Source: Gemella haemolysans
GTDB lineage: Bacteria; Bacillota; Bacilli; Staphylococcales; Gemellaceae
Direction: 5' to 3'
Assembly (NCBI RefSeq): GCF_001553035.1
Contig: NZ_KQ959925.1
Span: 1 to 53,153, forward strand
DNA: 53,153 nucleotides
Shown here: piece after piece, positions 47,183 to 53,153 of the stretch
Layout: the number at the start of each line of letters is the position of its first letter
How positions within the stretch are numbered: the stretch's first letter is position 1
The notes under the pieces: model-generated
What the model was told of the DNA's origin: nothing
The model's database searches: none
What the model saw: only the letters and a program-made list of their open reading frames with translations
Made by a program: the position numbers and the translations under genes

Positions 47183-48004
47183 TTAATCGATTGTAATATC
47201 GCGTCGTGCATTTACAATATATGAAATTGTAAAGAATACAACACTATACGCTACAAGCATAATAATTAATGCATTTGCATTATCAAACTTAAAGAATTCT
47301 TTTACAGTGTTACGTCCTGCTTCACTTGCATAATATGAGCTAAATAATGGTACATCAAACATGTGATATTTCGCCCATGAGAATTTTGAAACTGCAAATA
47401 TTGTTAAAGATTGAATTAATCCAGTTCCTAAAAGTGATAACATAACTAATACCAACGATAGAATTTGTGTTTTAAATACTACACAAACTAGTACTACCAT
47501 AGCTACAAAGAATATAAACACCGCTAAGTCTGCTAAATTCGTAATAATTAATTGTTTAGCAACTGTTCTACCAAAATACCCTTCTTCAATAGTATCATTC
47601 AAGTGATTTAAACCTACTTTTCTATCAAAAAATACATAATATTTTGTTAAAAAGTCAAATACTGTTCCTACTACTAAGAAAATAATGTAGTTGATAAACG
47701 CTAAAACTATTTTTGCAGTTAATATTGCAGAACGCGATTTAGGTCTTGTATATAAAAACTTAATAGTTCCTTTTGAATATTCTTGAGATAAATTATTAGC
47801 TAACATAATTAGTGAGAACACCATAGCAAGTGCACCTGAAACTACTGTTATTCCGCTTAAGACTTTCACAGCATCTATCCCATCTTCAAACTGTTTTTTT
47901 GTAAAGTAACTATTTAGTAAAACAATCCCAAATGATAGTAAGAAGTATAGCCACGTAGTTTTCTTTTTATAGTCTTTTATAAATTCATTTATTAATAATT
48001 TCAT
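47183..48004 (-). CDS. ABC-2 type transporter permease
   Basis: A 273-residue protein with six hydrophobic segments of the ABC-2 class, with Tyr-Ser-Lys-Gly-Thr-Ile-Lys-Phe-Leu-Tyr-Thr-Arg-Pro (about 75-87), the usual coupling segment of BcrB/NatB-like export permeases. Its start overlaps the ATPase stop by one base. Likely exports a peptide or drug, or protects the envelope; cargo unknown. Confidence 0.88.
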   Translation of the reverse strand: MKLLINEFIKDYKKKTTWLYFLLSFGIVLLNSYFTKKQFEDGIDAVKVLSGITVVSGALAMVFSLIMLANNLSQEYSKGTIKFLYTRPKSRSAILTAKIVLAFINYIIFLVVGTVFDFLTKYYVFFDRKVGLNHLNDTIEEGYFGRTVAKQLIITNLADLAVFIFFVAMVVLVCVVFKTQILSLVLVMLSLLGTGLIQSLTIFAVSKFSWAKYHMFDVPLFSSYYASEAGRNTVKEFFKFDNANALIIMLVAYSVVFFTISYIVNARRDITID

Positions 48005-49221
48005 TATTTTCTCTCCCCTCCTGTAATTTGTAGGAATCGATCCTCTAATGATGTATGTAACTCACGAATTGTATCTAACTCAACATTATTAGTAACTAAA
48101 TATGAAATAATACGAGATTTTTCCTCACGATTAAGATTTTCAAATACAAATCCATCTTTAGTTAATTCATATTTAATACCTAGTTCTCTTATTAATCTTT
48201 CCGTTTTTTCTACATCGTGTGTTTTTACTAATGTTTTAATAATTTCATCTGCTACAAGATTTTCTAGTTTATCATCTGCAATAATTTTACCTTTTTCGAT
48301 TACGATAACTCTATCACAAACTTTTTCGATTTCATCTAGTAAATGTGATGAAATTAAAATCGATACTCCTGTCGCTGCGATTTCTTTAAGTTTGTTACGG
48401 AAATCTTGAACTCCTTGTGGATCTAAACCATTTACAGGTTCATCAAGAATTAAAACTTTAGGATCATTAAGCAATGCTTGAGCCAATCCTAAACGTTGGC
48501 GCATTCCTAGAGAATAAGTTTTAACTTTTTTTCTAATTACTTTGCTTAGACCAACAAATTCAACCAATTCTTTCATACGCGCTCTTGTTACTTTTTTACC
48601 ACAAACACGAGCAATTTGTTTTAAGTTCGCCCATCCTGACATATAGTTATAAAATTCAGGTGTTTCAATCATCGCTCCAACTTCTTTAAGCATAGCAGTC
48701 TTACCTATACCTAAAGGTTTTTCAAAACAATAAACATCACCTTTTGACGCTTTAGTTAATCCTACCATCATTCTCATTATAGTTGTCTTACCACTTCCAT
48801 TCGGACCTAATAATCCTATAATTTCACCTTCATGCATATCAAAAGTGATATCCTCAACAATTGTTTTAAGTCCTATACGTTTCTTTAACCCTAAAACTTC
48901 AAGTACAGTGGAGCTTTCTTTCACTTCTTCTTTTTTCATTTCTTTTGCTTGTTCACTTTCTATCGCATGAACTAACTCATTTCTATCTAGTACAACTGTT
49001 TCTGCATAAACATCTACTTCTTCACTTACAGTGGGCATCACAACTGTTTCTTCAAGATTTGCTTGTTCATCATGCGGTTTTCTAGTGTAAGTAGAAGAAT
49101 TTTCTATGTCTACTTGTTTTCTAATCTTTTCTAATAAACTTAAGTAATCATCTGATTTTTTACTATTTTTTCCTAATTCATCAGTGCTTAATATATCTTT
49201 ATTTTTTTCTGAATTTGTCAT
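48004..49221 (-). CDS. ABC-2 exporter ATPase with acidic N-terminal extension
   Basis: A 405-residue ATPase of the BcrA/CcmA type. Walker A Gly-Pro-Asn-Gly-Ser-Gly-Lys-Thr at 139-146, signature Tyr-Ser-Leu-Gly-Met-Arg-Gln-Arg, Walker B Leu-Ile-Leu-Asp-Glu-Pro-Val-Asn-Gly-Leu-Asp. Unlike normal members it has about 105 extra N-terminal residues, polar and acidic, with two related segments Glu-Thr-Val-Val-Met-Pro (58-63) and Glu-Thr-Val-Val-Leu-Asp (74-79). The extension is unlikely to be a wrong start: the ATG at 49221 is the only one close to the promoter at 49261-49269. It may be a regulatory or kinase-target tail. Confidence 0.88.
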   Translation of the reverse strand: MTNSEKNKDILSTDELGKNSKKSDDYLSLLEKIRKQVDIENSSTYTRKPHDEQANLEETVVMPTVSEEVDVYAETVVLDRNELVHAIESEQAKEMKKEEVKESSTVLEVLGLKKRIGLKTIVEDITFDMHEGEIIGLLGPNGSGKTTIMRMMVGLTKASKGDVYCFEKPLGIGKTAMLKEVGAMIETPEFYNYMSGWANLKQIARVCGKKVTRARMKELVEFVGLSKVIRKKVKTYSLGMRQRLGLAQALLNDPKVLILDEPVNGLDPQGVQDFRNKLKEIAATGVSILISSHLLDEIEKVCDRVIVIEKGKIIADDKLENLVADEIIKTLVKTHDVEKTERLIRELGIKYELTKDGFVFENLNREEKSRIISYLVTNNVELDTIRELHTSLEDRFLQITGGERK

Positions 49222-49260
49222 TATTTGTAGAAGATTCCTTTCTCATAAATTTTCTTTTAT

Positions 49261-49269
49261 ATTATATCA
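49261..49269 (-). promoter_or_regulatory. Extended -10 promoter of the ABC-2/AraC operon
   Basis: Minus-strand TGA-TATAAT, 40 bases upstream of the ATPase start. Confidence 0.55.
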
Positions 49270-49687
49270 TATTTATACTATTATTTCCATTAAATAATGA
49301 ATAATTATTTTTTATTTTACTACTTTCTTTCTTTACATATCTCAAATCATAATTTAAGATTTTTTTATTTCTATAAATCCCCTAGTATTGTGGAAATTTG
49401 AAATCCTTTTGTATCAATATTCATTGATTTTACATTTAATTATATTTTCTTAAAATTTTGATTATACTTGTACATACATTATTATAAAAATTCTAAAAAT
49501 TAATACATAATAAATACACTTCCATCATAAATATATTTATTATTAAAATCCATATTTGTTTTTATATTAGCTTTTAGAAATAATAAAGACTAAAAATTTT
49601 TATTACACATAAAATATACTTTTTCTCATTTACATAACCTCAGATGTCCCGTATACTGCAATCAAATTAAAATTGTATTTAATTTTA

Positions 49688-49696
49688 TGATATAAT
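49688..49696 (+). promoter_or_regulatory. Extended -10 promoter of the cyclo-ligase gene
   Basis: TGA-TATAAT, 22 bases before the ATG at 49718, giving a very short leader. Confidence 0.5.
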
Positions 49697-49717
49697 ATAA
49701 ATTGAGGTGAATCTACT

Positions 49718-50284
49718 ATGAAAAAAGAACTTAGAAAAAAGTTTATTATTGAGAGAAACAAGCTATCTGAAGCGTATCGAGACTATGCATCTACTAAAAT
49801 TTTTTCAATAATTGAGAATAACGAATTATTCAAATTAGCTGGAAAGGTGTTTATCTATGTTGGCTTTGGTAGTGAAATAGCAACTATACCTTTTATAAAA
49901 AAGTGGATAAATAAAAAGCAAATTTTTGTTCCAAAAATTGACAATAATACTATGAATCTTGTACATATAACGTCTCTGAAGGAATTAACTGAAGGCCATT
50001 TCGGGGTACTCGAACCAACAAGTTGCGAGTATTTTAACGGGAATATTGACCTAGTAATCACTCCTTCTATTGTTTTCGATAAGAATGGCTATCGACTTGG
50101 TTATGGGAAAGGCTACTATGATAAATATTTTGCAAAAAACAAATATAAAACAAGTATAGGTTTATCATATGATAAGCTTCTCCAAGAAAAAGTTCCAGTC
50201 GATCAGTACGATAAAAATGTAGATATTATTATTACAGAGGAGAAAACTTTAATAATAAATGAAAAAAATAATTGTAACAACTAG
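49718..50284 (+). CDS. 5-formyltetrahydrofolate cyclo-ligase
   Basis: A 188-residue ATP-dependent enzyme that returns 5-formyl-THF to the active folate pool (YqgN/YgfA family). The C-terminal Arg-Leu-Gly-Tyr-Gly-Lys-Gly-Tyr-Tyr-Asp-Lys-Tyr ATP/folate motif (about 127-138) is diagnostic; N-terminal basic Lys-Lys-Glu-Leu-Arg-Lys. GAGGTG site before ATG. Overlaps the next gene by 26 bases. Confidence 0.94.
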   Translation: MKKELRKKFIIERNKLSEAYRDYASTKIFSIIENNELFKLAGKVFIYVGFGSEIATIPFIKKWINKKQIFVPKIDNNTMNLVHITSLKELTEGHFGVLEPTSCEYFNGNIDLVITPSIVFDKNGYRLGYGKGYYDKYFAKNKYKTSIGLSYDKLLQEKVPVDQYDKNVDIIITEEKTLIINEKNNCNN

Positions 50285-51029
50285 TGTAAAAACAACCTTA
50301 GAATTAAATGACTCGGCACAAAAACTAGCCGATGAATTAAATTTGGAATATGTCAAAAGGAATAAAACTACTATCAAACAGTTACTAGAAACGGCAAAAG
50401 GTGTAATAGTCGTTTATAAAAATAAACTAAGTTACTTCGAAAATGATTCAGAATTTTTCTTCCATTTGGACACGACTGCATTAAAAATAAAAAATTCAGA
50501 CAATGAACCTTTAGTTGAAATAACAGGTAAAGAAAAGAAAAATGTTCTAGATTGTACAATGGGGCTTGCAGGTGACAGTATTTTATTAAGTTATTACGGA
50601 CATAATGTTACTTCTATTGAAAAGAATAAGATTATACATCTAATTACGAGCAATGGACTTAAAAATTACATATCTCCTAGCGAGGAAATAAACAAAGCGA
50701 TGAGAAAGATCATAACTTATAACTACGATTGTATAGATTATTTAAAGAGAACACCTGATAATTCATTTGATATAGTATACTTTGATCCAATGTTCTCACA
50801 TAATATTAAAGAATCTGAAAATCTATCAGGGATTACTACGTTAGCTGATAAAAGTTTCCCATACGAAGAATTCATAAAAGAAGCTAGTCGCGTCGGAAAA
50901 GATAAAATAATTATTAAAGCTCACTTTAAAGACAATATATTTGAAAAATATAATTTCACTAGAATCGTTAGAAAAAACACTAAGTTTCATTTCGGATTTC
51001 TTGAAATTAATGAAAAAACCAAAAACTAA
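50259..51029 (+). CDS. SAM-dependent methyltransferase, RsmJ/YpiP-like
   Basis: A 256-residue class I methyltransferase. SAM site Asp-Cys-Thr-Met-Gly-Leu-Ala-Gly-Asp-Ser (about 97-106), acidic strand end Ser-Ile-Glu-Lys (about 119-122), and catalytic-type Tyr-Phe-Asp-Pro-Met-Phe (about 173-178), similar to the SAM_MT/RsmJ family that methylates 16S rRNA in gamma-proteobacteria; Bacillus YpiP is the Gram-positive relative. Target unproven. Coupled to the folate gene by overlap; its stop lies inside the terminator stem. Confidence 0.8.
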   Translation: MKKIIVTTSVKTTLELNDSAQKLADELNLEYVKRNKTTIKQLLETAKGVIVVYKNKLSYFENDSEFFFHLDTTALKIKNSDNEPLVEITGKEKKNVLDCTMGLAGDSILLSYYGHNVTSIEKNKIIHLITSNGLKNYISPSEEINKAMRKIITYNYDCIDYLKRTPDNSFDIVYFDPMFSHNIKESENLSGITTLADKSFPYEEFIKEASRVGKDKIIIKAHFKDNIFEKYNFTRIVRKNTKFHFGFLEINEKTKN

Positions 51030-51056
51030 GCATTACAGCTTAATTTTTGGTTTTTC
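51012..51056. terminator. Bidirectional terminator containing both stop codons
   Basis: A long stem (51012-51031 with 51038-51056, one mismatch) with A-run and T-run flanks, between convergent genes. The methyltransferase stop (51027-51029) and the UPF0223 stop (51033-51035) both lie within it. Confidence 0.82.
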
Positions 51057-51299
51057 ATTTTTCATTTCTTTTACTGCTTGATAACCATCATATCCAGTAA
51101 TTTCTTTAAATTCACGATATAACGTATTTTCCTCAGACTTAGCTCGAACTACACTTTTAAATGCTTTATATGCAGATTTAAACTCTGTAAGTTCCACCCC
51201 TGTCAAATAACATTCTTCAATTAAATCTAAAAATTTAATAATAATGGTTATCTCATCAGTATTATATAATGTATAATCTATCGGATAATTAAATTCCAT
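51033..51299 (-). CDS. UPF0223 family protein
   Basis: An 88-residue, all-helical cytoplasmic protein. The opening Asn-Tyr-Pro-Ile-Asp, the central Phe-Lys-Ser-Ala-Tyr-Lys-Ala-Phe-Lys-Ser-Val-Val and the end Tyr-Asp-Gly-Tyr-Gln-Ala-Val-Lys match UPF0223 (Bacillus YktA type), function unknown. It follows the response regulator after 7 bases and is probably co-transcribed. Confidence 0.85.
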   Translation of the reverse strand: MEFNYPIDYTLYNTDEITIIIKFLDLIEECYLTGVELTEFKSAYKAFKSVVRAKSEENTLYREFKEITGYDGYQAVKEMKNEKPKIKL

Positions 51300-51306
51300 A
51301 CTCTAC

Positions 51307-51984
51307 CTACTCAAATGTGTATCCAACACCACGAACCGTTCTTAGATTTTTATCGTAACCAATTTTTCTTAATTCTTTTCTTAATCCAGAAATATAAACC
51401 TCAATAGCATTAATAGTTGTTTCTGAATCAACACCCCATACACGATCGAAGATTTCTTCTTTTTCCAGTACGATATTATTATTGATTACAAAGAATGATA
51501 ATAATTCAAGGTATTTTCCTTTAATAGTGTCTAATGTTCCTCCATTTGAAGATACCAGTTCATTTTTAAGATCTAATACTAAATCTTTATAAGTAATCTC
51601 ATTCTCACCTTTCAAATTACTTTCACGTTGAAGTAAGTTTGACATTGTTGTCAATAAAAGAGAAGCATCCGCTACACGTGGTAGATATTCTGTTACTCTA
51701 TGCTTCATAACTCTAGCCTTTTCTTCTGTTGATTCAGCTATAGTTATTACAATTACTGGTGTTTTAAGTTCTTTTTCTTCACGAATGTAATCTAGTAAAT
51801 CTATTCCGCCCATTCCTGGTAAAATACTATCAGCTATAACAAAATCATACACGTTCTCATTTACAAGTTTTTGTCCATCTAATCCATTATAACAAACATC
51901 AGCATCAAATTTTTCTGAAATTGCAGCTTTCAATGATGCAGCTAATAATTTGTCATCTTCTACAATAAGCGCTTTAATCATCAA
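51307..51984 (-). CDS. OmpR-type response regulator with atypical receiver
   Basis: A 225-residue regulator: receiver (1-118) and winged-helix DNA-binding domain (about 130-225, ending Arg-Thr-Val-Arg-Gly-Val-Gly-Tyr-Thr-Phe). The acidic pair Glu9-Asp10-Asp11, phospho-acceptor Asp52 and switch Thr81 are present, but the invariant Lys and following Pro are replaced (Glu99-Tyr-Leu-Pro-Arg103-Val). Loss of that Lys usually goes with weak or absent phospho-signalling. No histidine kinase gene is nearby, so an orphan or phosphorylation-independent regulator is likely. Co-transcribed with UPF0223. Confidence 0.88.
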   Translation of the reverse strand: MMIKALIVEDDKLLAASLKAAISEKFDADVCYNGLDGQKLVNENVYDFVIADSILPGMGGIDLLDYIREEKELKTPVIVITIAESTEEKARVMKHRVTEYLPRVADASLLLTTMSNLLQRESNLKGENEITYKDLVLDLKNELVSSNGGTLDTIKGKYLELLSFFVINNNIVLEKEEIFDRVWGVDSETTINAIEVYISGLRKELRKIGYDKNLRTVRGVGYTFE

Positions 51985-52075
51985 TAACTCCTCCTTTAAT
52001 TTAATTTTATTTATCTAAATAATTATTTTATAACTTTTCTAAAAAAAATACAACTAAAAACCACAATATTTTTTG

Positions 52076-52477
52076 CTATTTTTTCATTACAAGAAAATAT
52101 AAAATACTAGAAAGTAATATCCCTACTAAAGATCCACTACTATCTATTAATACATCAACAATATTTCCATCTCTTCCTACCACAAAAGTTTGATGAAATT
52201 CATCAGTAGAGGCATAGATAACAGAAAATAAAAAACTTAATATAACAGTTTTTTTTAAATCTTTTTTCTTGTTATTTCCTATGAAAAAATTAGATAAATA
52301 ACAAAAAGAGAAAAAACCTAAGGTCATATATTCACTAAAGTGGCCTAATTTTCTTATGATTAAATCATTAGAAATCTTTGATGATTCCTCACCTGGTTGA
52401 CTAGAAAATAAAAATATCACTAGGCAAACTAAAATTAATATTATTAATGAAAAGTATTTCTTATATAAAAGTTTAAT
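52076..52477 (-). CDS. VanZ-family membrane protein, probable AUU start
   Basis: A small integral membrane protein of the VanZ family: the diagnostic Phe-Ser-Ser-Gln-Pro-Gly, then Lys-Leu-Gly-His-Phe-Ser-Glu-Tyr, then Ser-Thr-Asp-Glu-Phe-His-Gln. The first ordinary start in frame, GTG 52420, cuts the first membrane helix in half. The frame continues upstream without ATG, GTG, TTG or CTG to an ATT at 52477 placed 8 bases after AAGGAG. It then begins Met-Lys-Leu-Leu-Tyr-Lys-Lys-Tyr followed by a full hydrophobic helix, a natural membrane-protein start. About 133 residues in that form. Function unknown; VanZ gives low teicoplanin resistance in enterococci. Confidence 0.75.
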   Translation of the reverse strand: MKLLYKKYFSLIILILVCLVIFLFSSQPGEESSKISNDLIIRKLGHFSEYMTLGFFSFCYLSNFFIGNNKKKDLKKTVILSFLFSVIYASTDEFHQTFVVGRDGNIVDVLIDSSGSLVGILLSSILYFLVMKK

Positions 52478-52783
52478 AAAAATTTCTCCTTAGTATTTAT
52501 TTTAATATTTTTTTCCTACTTTCTATCATACCATATTATTCTAATAAATGATAATATTTGTAAGTAAAATAATCAATAAATTACTTTTCGCTTTCTACAA
52601 ACCATCTAAAAAACACAATATTTTCTTTAAATTACAGATATAGTAGAAGTCATTACTATTTATTATAAATAAAAATTTAATTCTATATACTTTAAAATTC
52701 TCTCGTTCTAAACTTTTTCTAACAAAAATAATATATATTATGTTATAATTAAGGAAAACGAATTCAAATAATGGAGGTCTATT
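52478..52783. other. Intergenic region VanZ/DUF1904
   Basis: 306 AT-rich bases. The left edge holds the AAGGAG site for the VanZ AUU start; the right edge holds TGT-TATAAT (52741-52749), an extended -10 for the DUF1904 gene. Nothing else is seen. Confidence 0.6.
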
Positions 52784-53101
52784 ATGCCACGTATAGTTGC
52801 TAGAGGATTTAAAAAAGAAGATTTAAAAAAAGTTAGTGCTGAACTTTTCGATACTATTGCTGAAATAATCGAAAGACCACGTGAAGCTTTTACATTAGAT
52901 TTAATTGAAAGTATTGCTATTCTTGATGGAGAAGAAATTAGCAGAGCAAACCTAGAAATCGGATGGGTTCACCGCCCTGTTGAAGTTTGCGAAAAAGTTG
53001 CTACTGCTGTTAATGAACTATTTAAACCTCTTGGTTATGAAACAGTAATGATTTCATTCAAAGATATTGACTTAGCATACGAATTTGTATTCAAAAAATA
53101 A
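52784..53101 (+). CDS. DUF1904 family protein
   Basis: A 105-residue cytoplasmic protein of the DUF1904 family, tautomerase-like in length and pattern: starts Met-Pro-Arg-Ile, has Arg-Pro-Arg-Glu-Ala-Phe-Thr-Leu-Asp near 32-40 and Glu-Ile-Gly-Trp-Val-His-Arg-Pro near 62-69. Function unknown. The Pro directly after the start Met resembles the catalytic Pro of tautomerases, but activity is not shown. GGAGG before ATG. Confidence 0.85.
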   Translation: MPRIVARGFKKEDLKKVSAELFDTIAEIIERPREAFTLDLIESIAILDGEEISRANLEIGWVHRPVEVCEKVATAVNELFKPLGYETVMISFKDIDLAYEFVFKK

Positions 53102-53124
53102 TTATTAAAAAAGAGTGATTTAAA

Positions 53125-53153
53125 GGTTGTATACTAAATCCGGGGCATGGAAA
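53125..53153 (+). mobile_element. Probable IS end (right edge of window)
   Basis: GGTTGTATACTAAATC followed by CGGGGCATGGAAA runs off the window. It shares GG, AAAT and CGGGGCATGGA with the inverted left-edge sequence (1-31), consistent with the two imperfect ends of one insertion-sequence type. Confidence 0.45.

Larger units (their letters stand above)
49222..49717. other. Divergent intergenic region
   Basis: 496 very AT-rich bases with no gene. It holds the extended -10 promoter TGA-TATAAT of the ABC-2 operon (49261-49269, minus) at one end and TGA-TATAAT for the folate gene (49688-49696, plus) at the other. I find no further structure. Confidence 0.65.

Overview
The window is AT-rich, tightly packed bacterial DNA of Bacilli type. 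It carries the delta subunit of RNA polymerase (rpoE), a CggR-controlled glycolytic operon, an FMN-riboswitch rib operon, an L19 leader upstream of rplS, and -35/-10 promoters with AGGAGG-type ribosome sites. Gene content and protein style fit Gemella or a close relative; that is an inference from family knowledge, not a measured match. I see no tRNA, rRNA, CRISPR array, prophage or complete insertion sequence. The two outer ends carry related sequences in inverted orientation that look like ends of an insertion sequence, so this is probably a contig bounded by IS copies.

Layout. 1-5.0 kb (minus): a cold-shock gene, then the operon ABC-F / DUF1934 / argS / rpoE. 5.3-7.3 kb (plus): a YdjY-type lipoprotein with a Cys cluster and a TVP38/TMEM64 membrane protein. 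7.35-11.0 kb (minus): an ABC exporter operon whose last gene has an in-frame UGA and reads as a HesB-like selenoprotein with a SECIS-like hairpin. 11.1-12.0 kb: an ArsC/Spx-family gene and rplS. 12.2-16.5 kb (minus): a PTS-EIIC-like protein, then an operon of a cytosolic ApbE and two FMN reductases, one with a PAS domain and two candidate flavinylation motifs. 16.9-22.3 kb (minus): a sugar ABC importer with nanE under a cre-overlapped promoter. 22.8-28.4 kb (minus): cggR-gap-pgk-tpiA-eno. 28.5-33.7 kb (minus): an unknown protein, asparaginase, carbonic anhydrase, gnd-zwf. 34.1-41.1 kb (plus): aldA, a sodium:amino-acid symporter behind an elaborate leader-peptide attenuator, and ribD-ribE-ribBA-ribH. 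41.2-49.2 kb (minus): guaB, xpt, hslO, a LOG protein, coaX, and an ABC-2/AraC operon. 49.7-53.1 kb: folate cyclo-ligase and a methyltransferase (plus); UPF0223, an atypical response regulator and a VanZ protein with a probable AUU start (minus); and a DUF1904 gene (plus).

The three most interesting items were found outside plain ORF calling. (1) The UGA-interrupted, 95-codon HesB-like gene at 7348-7635 has a Cys-Sec pair and a 7-bp hairpin with a G-rich loop 18 nt after the UGA. (2) At 35826-36046 a 17-residue leader peptide ending in Tyr-Phe-Phe-Val-Pro-Phe precedes seven RNA segments, each able to pair with the next. They form two alternative sets, one ending in a terminator and the other in an antiterminator, ahead of the symporter. 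(3) The Ala/Pro tail of the FMN reductase-PAS protein (13409-13519) contains Asp-Ala-Thr-Ser-Gly-Ala-Ser twice. This fits the ApbE flavinylation motif, and apbE lies in the same operon. Much of the rest is core metabolism, and flavin supply (rib operon) and flavin use (ApbE system) occur together.
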